43,788 nt of DNA from Chitinophagia bacterium (GTDB lineage Bacteria; Bacteroidota; Bacteroidia; Chitinophagales; Chitinophagaceae). A program made the position numbers and the translations under genes. The number at the start of each line of letters is the position of its first letter. The first letter of the stretch is position 1. Below are positions 36,209 to 43,788 of the stretch, piece by piece. The notes under the pieces are model-generated. The model saw only the letters and a program-made list of their open reading frames with translations. It was not told the origin of the DNA and made no database searches. The DNA is taken from the NCBI GenBank assembly GCA_009928005.1, contig RFVO01000007.1, positions 1-43,788 on the forward strand, read 5' to 3'.

Positions 36209-37108
36209 TTAAGCCTTAGGATGCGCTTTTGCAAATACTTCCTTTAATTTCTCAATGGTGTTATGGGTGTATACCTGCGTGGCTGCTAGGCTGCTGTGGC
36301 CTAGCAATTCCTTGACTGCATTGAGGTCAGCCCCATTATTCATTAGATGTGTAGCAAAGCTATGTCTTAAAACGTGCGGACTTTTCTTTTGCAAAGTTGT
36401 TACCTGAGATAAATAAAATTTAACAAAAGAATACACCGCTTTGGGTTGTAAGGTCTTGCCTTTTTCAGTAACGAACAAGGAAGAATTTCCCAAGGCTTCT
36501 TTAGGTTTTTCGGCTATATATTTTTTTAGTTCTAAAGCTAATTCAGGACTAATAGGAAGCATTCTTTCTTTATTCCCTTTTCCTAAAACTTTTATAGTTC
36601 TTTTAGAAAGGTCTACTTGATTTTCTTTACAATTTATAAGTTCACTTAAACGCATCCCAGTTGCATAAAAAACATGTATAACCATTTTTTCGGTATACCC
36701 CTTCCAACCTTCGGCAAAAGACAAATTAACAAATAATTGTTCCATATCATTTTCAGCAACAAAGCTGGGCAATCGCTTACTAATTTTAGGACTTATGACT
36801 GTCTCCATCGGGCTCTTTGTAATTTTACCTTGCTGGATTTGATATTTATAAAATGATTTTAAAGAAGATATCTTTCTATTTAAACTCTTACCCGTCATTT
36901 CTTCTTCTTTCAAGTTTGCCAACCAAGAGCGAACTATAGTGCCAGTAATTTGATCATAGCCAAGGCCTTCATACTGTGTTTCCACAAAATCAAAGAACTG
37001 AATAAGGTCGTTGGAATAGGCAGTAATAGTATGCTGGGAATAACGCTTCTCAAATTGGAGATAAGCCAGAAAGGCATTTAAGGGAGTATAGCGGGTTTGA
37101 AAATTCAT
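36209..37108 (-). CDS. xerC: Tyrosine recombinase XerC/XerD
   Basis: Xer recombinases resolve chromosome dimers at dif. The N-terminal SAM-like domain is LNAFLAYLQFEKRYSQHTIT. The catalytic residues are all present (numbered from the chosen start): Arg153 (ATGMRLSEL), Lys177 (LGKGNKER), His245 and Arg248 (HVLRHSFATHL), His271 (LLGHSS) and Tyr280 (QVYTH). I chose the ATG at 37108 (299 residues, near the usual 295-300). A longer frame would need a TTG at 37162 inside the rpsU terminator, or an ATG at 37129. Its location next to rpsU and hpf marks it as the housekeeping enzyme rather than a phage integrase; XerC versus XerD is not certain. Confidence 0.88.
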   Translation of the reverse strand: MNFQTRYTPLNAFLAYLQFEKRYSQHTITAYSNDLIQFFDFVETQYEGLGYDQITGTIVRSWLANLKEEEMTGKSLNRKISSLKSFYKYQIQQGKITKSPMETVISPKISKRLPSFVAENDMEQLFVNLSFAEGWKGYTEKMVIHVFYATGMRLSELINCKENQVDLSKRTIKVLGKGNKERMLPISPELALELKKYIAEKPKEALGNSSLFVTEKGKTLQPKAVYSFVKFYLSQVTTLQKKSPHVLRHSFATHLMNNGADLNAVKELLGHSSLAATQVYTHNTIEKLKEVFAKAHPKA

Positions 37109-37161
37109 TGCCTTATAAAGGTAAGGCATGTAGGGGGAATCTGAAAGAGGGATAAAAAACA

Positions 37162-37195
37162 AAATCCCAAACTAGGTGAACCTGGTTTGGGATTT
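37162..37195 (-). terminator. Terminator after rpsU
   Basis: A stem of about 15 pairs, AATCCCAAACTAGG (37163-37176) with CCTGGTTTGGGATT (37181-37194), has a four-base loop and one G-T pair. On the minus strand it runs into TTTTGTTTTTT. It separates rpsU from xerC. Confidence 0.85.
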
Positions 37196-37228
37196 AATAA
37201 CATTATTTAATATCAATAGATTAAAGTA

Positions 37229-37426
37229 TTACCCCTCTATCTTACCGCTGAAAATTTGTTGCTTATAGACAGCTTTCAACACTTCGAAACGACGTTTAAC
37301 CGATGGTTTCACAAATGCTTGACGTGCACGTAAGTTTAATAAAGTCTTGCTTTTTTCAAACTTCTTTTTGTACTTTTTTAACGCTTTGTCAATGTTTTCG
37401 CAGTCTTTTGAATCAATTATTAACAT
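37229..37426 (-). CDS. rpsU: Ribosomal protein bS21 with a strong Shine-Dalgarno
   Basis: The 65-residue protein has the bS21 pattern: LKKYKKKFEKSKTLLNLRAR and a basic tail FVKPSVKRRFEVLKAV. In Bacteroidota bS21, with bS18 and bS6, hides the anti-Shine-Dalgarno of 16S rRNA, which explains why most genes here lack Shine-Dalgarno sequences. The rpsU mRNA is an exception: TGAGGAGGT lies nine bases before the ATG. Work on Flavobacterium reports that such a site lets ribosomes lacking bS21 translate rpsU selectively (autogenous control). A promoter and a terminator flank the gene, so it is a single-gene unit. Confidence 0.95.
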   Translation of the reverse strand: MLIIDSKDCENIDKALKKYKKKFEKSKTLLNLRARQAFVKPSVKRRFEVLKAVYKQQIFSGKIEG

Positions 37427-37435
37427 AATATATAT

Positions 37436-37444
37436 ACCTCCTCA
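37436..37444 (-). promoter_or_regulatory. Strong Shine-Dalgarno of rpsU
   Basis: On the minus strand TGAGGAGGT precedes the ATG at 37426 by nine bases; AGGAGGT pairs with seven bases of the anti-Shine-Dalgarno ACCTCCT. Other genes in the window lack such a match, so this site is unusual and fits autogenous control of bS21. Confidence 0.8.
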
Positions 37445-37470
37445 GGTGTTTTAAAATAAAAATTGGAAGG

Positions 37471-37501
37471 CAAAGATAAGCTTCCTTTTGAAAATACCAA
37501 A
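37471..37501 (-). promoter_or_regulatory. Promoter of rpsU
   Basis: On the minus strand TTTG (37498-37501) and TATCTTTG (37471-37478) are separated by 19 bases, an exact consensus match. The -33 element lies within five bases of the hscA stop. The predicted leader of about 40 bases contains the Shine-Dalgarno. Confidence 0.6.
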
Positions 37502-37505
37502 TTTA

Positions 37506-39371
37506 CTAGAGGTTTTTATCGTCTATTCCCCTCCCTTTTAGGGCACCAGAGATGGCCTGATCCATGACTCTTTCTGCAAAAGGACGAGTTAAGTCATTCA
37601 AGGCCTCAGTTTTCTCCTGAATTAAGTTCTTATCGGCCATAGTTATAGCTAGTTGTAAGGCTTGCATTGCATTCGCAGTGGCGGTCATCTCCTCCTTAGA
37701 TAATAAGGCAGCATTTTTCATCATGAATTTTTCTGTAACTGAAAGCATTTGCTCTGCCTCAGTACTAGCTTCTACTAATGCGCGAGTGGCAATATCTTCT
37801 TTAGCAAAGGTTAAGCTTTCTAGAAGTCTTTTTTCTACTTCTTCATCGGTCAAACCATATTGAGGTTTGATGTCGATACTTTGGTTAACCCCACTTCTTA
37901 ATTCTTTCGCACTAACTTGTAAAATGCCATCGGCATTAATTAAAAAACTTACTTCTACTTTTGGAAGACCCGCTGGCATAGCTGGAATACCCGATAATGT
38001 AAAAGCGCCTAATTGTCGATTGTCTTTTACTAAATCTCTTTCACCTTGATACACTGAAATATTCATCCCAGATTGAGCATCTTTTTGAGTGGTGTATTGT
38101 CTTGAAGTTTTTGTTGGAATTTTTGAATTGCGAGGAAGCAGCACATCCATTAAACCACCCATAGTTTCAATACCTAAACTTAATGGAGTAATATCCAATA
38201 ACAACATACTTTGATTATTGCCCGATAAAATATCGGCCTGTACTGCAGCACCTAATGCCACTACTTCATCTGGATTTACAGAATCATTCACAGCTTGATT
38301 AAAAAAGGTAGCCACTGTTTTTTTCACAAGTGGGACACGTGTACTTCCCCCTACCATTAATACGGTATTAATATCTTTTATATCAAGTGCAGCATCTTTC
38401 ATGGCCAACTTACATAGTTCAATTGTTTTTTGAATAGTAGGCTCAATTAGTTTTTCAAACACTTCTTTAGTAATAGAAATTTTTGCTCCTGCAAATTCTG
38501 ATTCGAAATAGTCACTGTTTGATAAAATAATTTTTGCTTTCTCAGCAGCAAGTCTTAATTCTTGTTTTAAATTTTTATGTTCTTCTAAATTATCTACGCC
38601 CATTTCTTTCATCCAATATTCAATAATAGCACGATCTAAATCATCTCCACCTAAATAGGTATCACCATTGGTGCTAAGCACTTCAAAAATACCATTTGAA
38701 ATTTTTAAAATTGAAATATCAAAAGTACCTCCACCTAAATCATAAACTGCAATTGTTTTATCTTCTGCAGGGTTTAAACCTAATCCGTAAGCTAAGCTTG
38801 CAGCAGTTGGCTCGTTAATAATTCGCAGAACATCTAGACCTGCTAATTTACCAGCATCACGTGTGGCTTGTCTTTGTGTATCATTAAAATAAGCAGGAAC
38901 AGTAATAACTGCTTTGGTAACAGGCGTTTTTAAAATATGTTCAGCACGTTTTTTTAATTCTACTAGTATATAAGATGATAAATCAATAGGAGAATAAAAA
39001 GTATTACCCACTTGTACTTTAACTAAACTATCTCTATTGTCATCAATAATTTTGTAGGCAAAAAAGTCTTGGTGAGCGCGAATGTCTTTATAACTTTTCC
39101 CCATTAAACGCTTCGCACTAAAAATAGTATTTGTAGGATCAGATTCTAAATAAGGTTTTGCATTCGCTCCTACTTCTGCATTCCCATAAGTATCAAAATG
39201 TACAACACTAGGCACAATACTACTACCATCAAATTCTTTAAGTGCAGTAGGTAATTTTGTTTCAGGATGAATAATGGCCACTAAACTATTGGTGGTACCT
39301 AAATCAATACCTACTATAATTTCAGCTTGTTGTAAACTACCCGTAGCAATATTAATTCCAATCTTAGCCAT
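37506..39371 (-). CDS. hscA: HscA-type Hsp70 chaperone for Fe-S assembly
   Basis: The 621-residue Hsp70-type chaperone has the ATPase motifs [66 protein letters not shown] and [13 protein letters not shown], a substrate-binding domain ([40 protein letters not shown]) and a helical lid. The opening [20 protein letters not shown] and the length fit HscA rather than DnaK (about 640 residues with an acidic EEVD-type tail). No isc or suf genes are adjacent, so the Fe-S role rests on family resemblance. It lies upstream of rpsU in the same direction; a possible -7 box TACATTTG is at 39385-39392. Confidence 0.8.
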   Translation of the reverse strand: MAKIGINIATGSLQQAEIIVGIDLGTTNSLVAIIHPETKLPTALKEFDGSSIVPSVVHFDTYGNAEVGANAKPYLESDPTNTIFSAKRLMGKSYKDIRAHQDFFAYKIIDDNRDSLVKVQVGNTFYSPIDLSSYILVELKKRAEHILKTPVTKAVITVPAYFNDTQRQATRDAGKLAGLDVLRIINEPTAASLAYGLGLNPAEDKTIAVYDLGGGTFDISILKISNGIFEVLSTNGDTYLGGDDLDRAIIEYWMKEMGVDNLEEHKNLKQELRLAAEKAKIILSNSDYFESEFAGAKISITKEVFEKLIEPTIQKTIELCKLAMKDAALDIKDINTVLMVGGSTRVPLVKKTVATFFNQAVNDSVNPDEVVALGAAVQADILSGNNQSMLLLDITPLSLGIETMGGLMDVLLPRNSKIPTKTSRQYTTQKDAQSGMNISVYQGERDLVKDNRQLGAFTLSGIPAMPAGLPKVEVSFLINADGILQVSAKELRSGVNQSIDIKPQYGLTDEEVEKRLLESLTFAKEDIATRALVEASTEAEQMLSVTEKFMMKNAALLSKEEMTATANAMQALQLAITMADKNLIQEKTEALNDLTRPFAERVMDQAISGALKGRGIDDKNL

Positions 39372-39384
39372 TTAAAAAATTTTA

Positions 39385-39392
39385 CAAATGTA
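39385..39392 (-). promoter_or_regulatory. Possible -7 box of hscA
   Basis: On the minus strand this is TACATTTG, an exact TAnnTTTG, 13 bases before the hscA ATG. No TTG is seen at the -33 position, and the leader would be very short. Confidence 0.3.
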
Positions 39393-39467
39393 CAATGCCA
39401 GCTTATTTATACCTTATGATTTGAGGAAAGATTTACAACTTAGCCCATACCCCTTCAATTTAAAATT

Positions 39468-39863
39468 CTAGTTTGCTGCTGCAACTAATTTTGTTTTTGA
39501 AAAGGTATCATGAAAAGGCTGGCCATTCCAAGCCAGTCCAAACATGGATATGATAGTGCAGTGTATGGTTGTTCTTAGAAAAATTTGAAAAATATTAGGT
39601 CTTTTACCATTTTCACCTACCACCTTTGTGCCTGTCATCCATTTGGCGGGAGTTCGCAAAAAGATAAACTCAAATAAAAAAATATACACCCACATAGTTG
39701 CAAAAAAGAAGGGCCCATAACGAATGGGTGTAAAGTTCCAATACATTACATAAAAATTCCACCAGCCATATAATAAATAGGTAAGAATAGCAACAATAAT
39801 AGTGTCTACTAAAAAGTGTAAAATTCTAGTTCCGTCACCAATTGTGGGAGTTGTTGGGTTCAT
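39468..39863 (-). CDS. RDD-family membrane protein
   Basis: The 131-residue protein has the RDD-type layout with two or three membrane segments: HFLVDTIIVAILTYLLYGWW (Arg13 and Asp19 correspond to the family's R and D positions), FFFATMWVYIFLFEFIFLRT, the cytoplasmic loop PAKWMTGTKVVGENGKRPN, and a third segment with LRTTIHCTIISMFGLAW. RDD proteins are of uncertain function, in some cases linked to ion transport. It is divergent from tyrS, with 52 bases between them that must hold both promoters. Confidence 0.82.
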   Translation of the reverse strand: MNPTTPTIGDGTRILHFLVDTIIVAILTYLLYGWWNFYVMYWNFTPIRYGPFFFATMWVYIFLFEFIFLRTPAKWMTGTKVVGENGKRPNIFQIFLRTTIHCTIISMFGLAWNGQPFHDTFSKTKLVAAAN

Positions 39864-39915
39864 GATGCGAAATTATTGCATTTTAGTAGTTATTTTTGCC
39901 TAAAGTATCTAGAAT

Positions 39916-41199
39916 ATGACTTTAATACAAGAACTACGTTGGAGAGGTATGATCCAAGATATTATGCCAGGAACAGAGGAACTGTTTGAAAAAGAACAAG
40001 TTTCTGGATATATCGGCTTTGATCCAACTTCTGATAGTTTACATATTGGTAGTTTAGTGCCTATTTTATTATTAGTGCATTTACAAAGAGCAGGACATAA
40101 ACCTGTTGCCCTAGTGGGTGGTGCTACAGGTATGGTGGGTGACCCTAGTGGAAAAAGTGAAGAGCGTAATTTATTAAGCGAAGAAACTTTACAATTTAAT
40201 TTAGCAGGTGTTCAAAAACAATTAGCACATTTTTTAAATTTTGATCCAAGCCTTCCCAATGCCGCTGAAATGGTTAATAACTATGATTGGTTCAAGAATT
40301 TTAATTTCTTAGATTTTATTAGAGATGTAGGTAAGCATATTACTGTGAACTATATGATGGCTAAAGATAGTGTGAAAAAAAGAATTGATGGAGATACCGG
40401 GATGAGCTTTACAGAATTCACTTATCAATTAGTACAGGGTTATGATTTTTATTGGTTGTATAAAAATAAAAATTGCAAAGTACAAATGGGTGGCAGTGAC
40501 CAGTGGGGCAATATTACTACAGGCACTGAATTAGTGAGACGCAAGATGGGCGGTGAAGCTTTTGCTTTTACTTGCCCTTTAATTACAAAGGCCGATGGTG
40601 GTAAGTTTGGAAAAACAGAAAAAGGAAATATTTGGTTAGATGCTAGTAAAACATCTCCTTACCAATTTTATCAATTCTGGTTAAATGCTAGCGATGAAGA
40701 TGCAAAAAAATGGATTAAGATTTTTACTCTTCTTCCTTTTGCTACTATTGATAAACTAATTGCTGACCACGAACTAGCGCCACAAGAAAGAATTTTACAA
40801 AAAAACTTAGCTGCTGAATTAACTAAATTGGTGCATAGTGAAGAAGATTTAAATTTTGCTATTCGTGCCACTGAAATTTTATTTGGTAACGCTACTACTG
40901 AAGTTTTAAAATCTTTGAATGAAGCGCAATTATTACAAGTTATGGAAGGCGTACCTAATGTGAATGTAAAACTCGATCAACTTACAGAAGGTTATGATTT
41001 AATTAGCTTACTAGCAGACACAAAAATATTCCCAAGTAAGGGTGAAGCCCGTAAAATGTGGCAGAGCGGAGGCATAAGCATAAATAAAGAAAAAATAGGT
41101 GCCGATTTTACGACTGTTACTAAGGCTCAACTATTACAACACAAATATATTCTACTACAAAAAGGAAAGAAGAATTATTATTTAGTGATTGCTAGTTAA
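39916..41199 (+). CDS. tyrS: Tyrosyl-tRNA synthetase
   Basis: The 427-residue class I enzyme charges tRNA-Tyr, one copy of which lies in the tRNA-tuf operon of this window. It has the HIGH motif as LHIG (42-45), the tyrosine-binding [13 protein letters not shown] and [12 protein letters not shown], the KMSKS motif as KFGKT (230-234), and a C-terminal S4 RNA-binding domain ([20 protein letters not shown]). Length and motifs match bacterial TyrRS. It is a single plus-strand gene, convergent with the SGNH hydrolase two bases downstream. Confidence 0.97.
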   Translation: MTLIQELRWRGMIQDIMPGTEELFEKEQVSGYIGFDPTSDSLHIGSLVPILLLVHLQRAGHKPVALVGGATGMVGDPSGKSEERNLLSEETLQFNLAGVQKQLAHFLNFDPSLPNAAEMVNNYDWFKNFNFLDFIRDVGKHITVNYMMAKDSVKKRIDGDTGMSFTEFTYQLVQGYDFYWLYKNKNCKVQMGGSDQWGNITTGTELVRRKMGGEAFAFTCPLITKADGGKFGKTEKGNIWLDASKTSPYQFYQFWLNASDEDAKKWIKIFTLLPFATIDKLIADHELAPQERILQKNLAAELTKLVHSEEDLNFAIRATEILFGNATTEVLKSLNEAQLLQVMEGVPNVNVKLDQLTEGYDLISLLADTKIFPSKGEARKMWQSGGISINKEKIGADFTTVTKAQLLQHKYILLQKGKKNYYLVIAS

Positions 41200-41200
41200 A

Positions 41201-41872
41201 TTATTGCAAGGCCTTCCACATTTCTTCTGCAACTAAGGCGTTTCCCTTTTCATTCAAGTGCACTCCATCGTTGGTTAAAATACCTTTGGCTACATTCTCA
41301 GGATTATGCATTAGGCTGTATTCATGAAAAATGCTTCTTAAGTCGACAAGGCCAAGTCCATTTGTTTTTGCATATTTTCTAATCCAGCTGCTATAAGCAT
41401 TTAAATCACCATCTTGGGAATTAGAAAAATCGTTTTTTTCTCCAATGGCAGCGGGTGTCACTACTATTACTTTAGCACCTGTAGCTTGAATTTTTTTAAC
41501 CACTGCATCATAAAAACCACCGAACTTATCAAAATCGGTACCTGTTCCAAAGCTTGATTTATGCCAAACATCGTTTACCCCTACCCAAATTACCACTATA
41601 TCTGGCTTCTTTTCAAGAACATCTTTTTCCATTCTTAAATACAAATCATAAATTTTATTACCTCCAATACCTGCACCATTTAATTCAAACTTTTCAGCAG
41701 CTCCTTTTGAAGTAATTATATTCTGTAAAACGTCTATATAACCTCCTTTTTCTATACCCGCTTGAGTAATTGAGTCACCAAAAAAGACCACTTTCTTTTT
41801 CTTTTCCCCTCTAAATGACATCAAAAATAAACAAGCGAAAAATGCGCTTAAAAGTGTTAATTTAATTCCCAT
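41201..41872 (-). CDS. Secreted SGNH/GDSL-type hydrolase
   Basis: The 223-residue product has a signal peptide (about 1-20) and the four SGNH blocks: block I VVFFGDSITQAG (Ser nucleophile), block II Gly near NGAGIGGN, block III WVGVNDVWH (Asn), and block V LTNDGVHLNEKG (catalytic Asp and His). Such enzymes are esterases or lipases and several deacetylate polysaccharides; the substrate is not evident. There is no lipobox, so it is probably soluble in the periplasm. Its stop is one base from that of convergent tyrS. Confidence 0.88.
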   Translation of the reverse strand: MGIKLTLLSAFFACLFLMSFRGEKKKKVVFFGDSITQAGIEKGGYIDVLQNIITSKGAAEKFELNGAGIGGNKIYDLYLRMEKDVLEKKPDIVVIWVGVNDVWHKSSFGTGTDFDKFGGFYDAVVKKIQATGAKVIVVTPAAIGEKNDFSNSQDGDLNAYSSWIRKYAKTNGLGLVDLRSIFHEYSLMHNPENVAKGILTNDGVHLNEKGNALVAEEMWKALQ

Positions 41873-41927
41873 AAAATGCTGTTATTGGTTAAAAAATGTA
41901 TTTGAATGCTTAAGTTAAGCCAAATTC

Positions 41928-41956
41928 ATAATAATGGCTTGAAATGGCATTATTAT
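41928..41956. repeat. 9-bp inverted repeat before tRNA-Gln and the SGNH gene
   Basis: ATAATAATG (41928-41936) and CATTATTAT (41948-41956) are exact complements across an 11-base spacer. The right arm touches the -33 element of the tRNA-Gln promoter, and the repeat lies 56 bases upstream of the divergent SGNH gene. A protein-binding site is possible. Confidence 0.4.
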
Positions 41957-41987
41957 TTGGTAAATTTTACGCCGAACCCTATTTTTG
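41956..41987 (+). promoter_or_regulatory. Promoter of tRNA-Gln
   Basis: TTTG (41956-41959) and TATTTTTG (41980-41987) are separated by 20 bases, matching TTTG/TAnnTTTG. A short hairpin (CCATTC/GAATGG, 41992-42006) follows in the leader before the tRNA. Confidence 0.6.
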
Positions 41988-42014
41988 CAGTCCATTCTTA
42001 GAATGGCATAGGAT

Positions 42015-42088
42015 TGCCTGATAGTATAATGGTAGTACGACTGTTTTTGGTGCAGTTTGTCTTGGTTCGAATCCAGGTCGGGCAACCA
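42015..42088 (+). tRNA. tRNA-Gln (anticodon TTG), CCA encoded
   Basis: A 71-base cloverleaf plus encoded CCA: acceptor TGCCTGA/TCGGGCA with discriminator A, anticodon stem ACTGT/GCAGT with loop TTTTGGT, T loop TTCGAAT. It is flanked by a promoter and a terminator of its own. Confidence 0.93.
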
Positions 42089-42101
42089 AAGAAAAAAGAA
42101 G

Positions 42102-42130
42102 CCGTCCCGATTTTTCGGGGCGGTTTTTTT
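42102..42130 (+). terminator. Terminator of tRNA-Gln
   Basis: CCGTCCCGA (42102-42110) pairs with TCGGGGCGG (42115-42123) around TTTT, then seven T residues follow. It begins 13 bases after the tRNA CCA. Its last bases overlap the stop codon of the small convergent Usp-like frame. Confidence 0.88.
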
Positions 42131-42299
42131 ATTTCATAGGCACCATGGACATTTGCGATTGCAGATAGTATACGTAGATGGGTATCACAGAACTTAAAAT
42201 TACGGAAGCCTCCATTTTAATAGCAAGCTCTACTCCTTTTTTTATAACAAGTTCTGAGGATTCACTTAAATCAACTGCAATGAGTATTGTATTTTTCAT
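42129..42299 (-). pseudogene. Truncated universal stress protein (UspA-like) frame
   Basis: A 56-codon minus-strand frame starts with ATG at 42299 and reads MKNTILIAVDLSESSELVIK, then a helix KGVELAIKMEAS and a strand VILSSVIPIYVYYL, the usual beginning of a UspA domain. Family members have about 140 residues; this one stops at TAA (42129-42131) inside the T tract of the tRNA-Gln terminator, without the ATP-binding GxxG region. It could be a remnant left when the 3' half was lost, or a genuine micro-protein. I favour a broken gene. Confidence 0.5.
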
Positions 42300-42367
42300 G
42301 GCTTTACATTCTTATAAAGCTAGAAAATCAAAACACTAATACATATGATTTTGGTCAGAAAATAAAC

Positions 42368-42778
42368 TTACTCTTCACTTTCAACAATAGTTCCATAATC
42401 AACAAGCAGCTCTTCGCCGTTAGCTATATCCCTTATAGCCTCAAACTCCTCCCCGTCATTTAAAGAAATCACATTTGGGGTTTCTGAATGGTTTAAATAA
42501 ATTACTAAATCCACTAATTTAAAACCATAGTCTGGTATAAAATAAAAATCTTCATCAAATAAACAATGATTCTCAATGAGGTCTTTGGAATGTTGCGGCA
42601 AGGCTTCTACTTCTTCTTTGCTTACTTTTATCCAATCTCCTACGCCTTTTGAAAAAATATTTTTAGTGCCTTTGGGAATATCTCTAATTGCAAATACACC
42701 AATTCCATGAAGTGGAGAAGGCTTAATCATCACATAGGTAGTGTTCGCTAATTCTTTTAGAAGAGCTTCTTTATTCAT
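42368..42778 (-). CDS. Small SET-domain protein (putative lysine methyltransferase)
   Basis: The 136-residue protein consists of a SET domain only: SPLHGIGVFAIRDIPKGT (SAM-binding start, residues 21-38), the catalytic-knot motif YLNHSETPN (94-102), and GEELLVDYG (121-129) with the conserved tyrosine. SET proteins methylate lysines, mostly in eukaryotes; bacterial versions are scattered and their targets mostly unknown. Post-SET cysteines are absent. It starts four bases after the rfbD stop, so it is probably cotranscribed with rfbD and the upstream epimerase gene, an odd place for a protein methyltransferase. Confidence 0.85.
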   Translation of the reverse strand: MNKEALLKELANTTYVMIKPSPLHGIGVFAIRDIPKGTKNIFSKGVGDWIKVSKEEVEALPQHSKDLIENHCLFDEDFYFIPDYGFKLVDLVIYLNHSETPNVISLNDGEEFEAIRDIANGEELLVDYGTIVESEE

Positions 42779-42782
42779 AAAA

Positions 42783-43646
42783 TTAGCTCAATTTATTAAT
42801 GCATTCTACTAAAGAAGTTTCCCAATGAGGAATAGTAAGCGATAATTCTTTTTCAATTTTTTCAGTGTCTAATACTGAATATCCTGGCCTTTTAGCAGGT
42901 GTAGGAAAATCGACAGTAAGTATTGAATTTACTTGACATGTTAATCCCACAATAGATTGTATTTTTTTACAATAGTCATACCAAGTTGTTTCACCTTTAT
43001 TTGCATAATGATAAATGCCTTTTATTGCTTTACCATTATCTAATGCTACAATCATTTTCATGGTAGCTTCTGCTAAGTCTTTAGCGTAGGTTGGTCGCCC
43101 TTTTTGATCTGAAACTATATTTAATACATCTCTTTCCTTCATAAAACGAATCATAGACTTCACAAAATTATTTCCATGTGTACTAAATACCCAAGAGGTT
43201 CTAATAATAATGGTATTAGGATTTGCTGCTATTGCTAAACGCTCTCCGTCTGCTTTGGTAGATCCATAAAAGTTTAAGGGTGCTAATGCAGTTTCAGTGG
43301 TGTAGGGTGTTGTAGCGTTTCCTGTAAATACATAGTCTGTAGAAAAAGTAATAAAAGGAATTTTTATTTCAAAAGCAATGGATGCCATTTTTTCAACAGA
43401 TTGTACATTTACAGCTTGTGCTAATTCTTTTTCCGATTCTGCTTTATCTACTGCTGTATAAGCTGCAGTATTAATAATGGCATCGGGTGCAATATTTTTT
43501 ATAATTGCTGCAAGTGTATCAGGTTTAGATAAATCTAAAACAGATCTATCTGTAAAAATAAACTCATATTGTGGAAAGCTTGCTGCCAATTGACCTAATT
43601 CCCAACCCAACTGACCATTTGCGCCAGTAACTAAAATTTTTCGCAT
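42783..43646 (-). CDS. rfbD: dTDP-4-dehydrorhamnose reductase (RmlD)
   Basis: The 287-residue SDR-family reductase carries out the last step of dTDP-L-rhamnose synthesis. It has the nucleotide-binding motif ILVTGANGQLGWELGQLA, IINTAAYTAVDKAE, ITFSTDYVFTGNATTPYTT (catalytic Thr/Ser region) and the YxxxK pair in LNFYGSTKADGE. The C-terminal RPGYSVLDTEKI is also typical of RmlD. The length is normal. It is five bases after a nucleotide-sugar epimerase fragment and four before the SET gene. rfbABC are not in the window but may lie beyond the right edge. Confidence 0.92.
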   Translation of the reverse strand: MRKILVTGANGQLGWELGQLAASFPQYEFIFTDRSVLDLSKPDTLAAIIKNIAPDAIINTAAYTAVDKAESEKELAQAVNVQSVEKMASIAFEIKIPFITFSTDYVFTGNATTPYTTETALAPLNFYGSTKADGERLAIAANPNTIIIRTSWVFSTHGNNFVKSMIRFMKERDVLNIVSDQKGRPTYAKDLAEATMKMIVALDNGKAIKGIYHYANKGETTWYDYCKKIQSIVGLTCQVNSILTVDFPTPAKRPGYSVLDTEKIEKELSLTIPHWETSLVECINKLS

Positions 43647-43651
43647 GTACT

Positions 43652-43788
43652 TTATTTAGAAATAAACTCCTTTGGTAATTTTGTCCACTCTGAAGGTGGC
43701 AAGGATTTAAAATAATCGTAAGTTTTTTTCAACCCTTCTGCACGATCTACTTTTGGCTCCCAACCTAATAATTTTTTTGCCTTCGTAA
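43652..43788 (-). CDS. NAD-dependent epimerase/decarboxylase, C-terminal fragment (cut by window edge)
   Basis: Only the last 44 codons are visible, with a stop at 43652-43654; the gene continues past the right edge. The frame reads AKKLLGWEPKVDRAEGLKKT, then YDYFKSLPPSEWTKLPKEFI. The phrase LGWEPKV...EGLKKTYDYF is typical of the C-terminus of UDP-glucuronate decarboxylase-like and related NAD-dependent epimerases. It lies five bases before rfbD in the same direction, so a nucleotide-sugar operon is likely. The exact substrate is not determined by this fragment. Confidence 0.75.
   Translation of the reverse strand, partial: TKAKKLLGWEPKVDRAEGLKKTYDYFKSLPPSEWTKLPKEFISK

Noticed and set aside
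36209-37108. Tyrosine recombinase as a sign of an integrated phage or island
   Set aside because: It lies between rpsU and hpf, a housekeeping context for xerC/D, and no attachment repeats, phage or conjugation genes are nearby.
37109-37162. N-terminal extension of XerC from a TTG codon
   Set aside because: It would run from the hairpin terminator of rpsU; the ATG at 37108 gives the usual length of about 299 residues.

Overview
The window is AT-rich and typical of the phylum Bacteroidota. It has a SusC/SusD pair, several promoter-like sites of the form TTTG-N18-20-TAnnTTTG, little Shine-Dalgarno use apart from a strong one at rpsU, and Bacteroidota-type RpoB/RpoC, HscA and HPF. Family resemblance suggests Chitinophagaceae or a close relative, but that is an inference and no rRNA is present to test it. 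All replication, integration and CRISPR hallmarks are absent; this looks like a chromosomal stretch rather than a mobile element.

Region 1 (1-2528) is accessory: a secreted protein with two SnoaL/NTF2-like repeats, a small lipoprotein, a DUF421 (YetF-like) membrane protein, and the C-terminal remnant of a family 2 glycosyltransferase. Region 2 (2529-16590) looks like a locus for scavenging peptidoglycan amino sugars. It holds a tightly packed Na+/solute symporter - GNAT - serine hydrolase trio, a ThuA/sugar-dehydrogenase fusion lipoprotein, an exported-looking PLP enzyme, and a run of DeoR-type regulator - SusC - SusD - MurQ facing AnmK. AnmK would make MurNAc-6-phosphate and MurQ would turn it into GlcNAc-6-phosphate. 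However, this MurQ has lost about 30 residues in frame, including the second catalytic glutamate (Glu114 in E. coli). That is the most striking observation in the window.

Region 3 (16715-21532) carries a Gfo/Idh/MocA oxidoreductase, then on the minus strand an amino-acid permease - hldA-type heptose kinase - ispD operon and a Skp/OmpH-like protein.

Region 4 (21630-35610, minus strand) is the conserved transcription/translation super-cluster: tRNA-Thr(TGT), Tyr(GTA), Gly(TCC), Thr(GGT), tuf, tRNA-Trp, secE, nusG, rplK, rplA, rplJ, rplL, rpoB, rpoC. Hairpins and promoter motifs divide it into three units: tRNAs-tuf-trnW-secE-nusG, rplKAJL and rpoBC. The tRNA-tuf order matches the E. coli thrU-tyrU-glyT-thrT-tufB operon.

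Region 5 (35720-41872) has hpf, a XerC/D recombinase, rpsU with an unusually strong Shine-Dalgarno, hscA, an RDD protein, tyrS and an SGNH hydrolase. Region 6 (41928-43788) has tRNA-Gln with its own promoter and terminator, a truncated universal stress protein ORF, a small SET-domain protein, rfbD and the 3' end of a nucleotide-sugar epimerase or decarboxylase, the last two pointing to a surface-polysaccharide locus that continues past the right edge.
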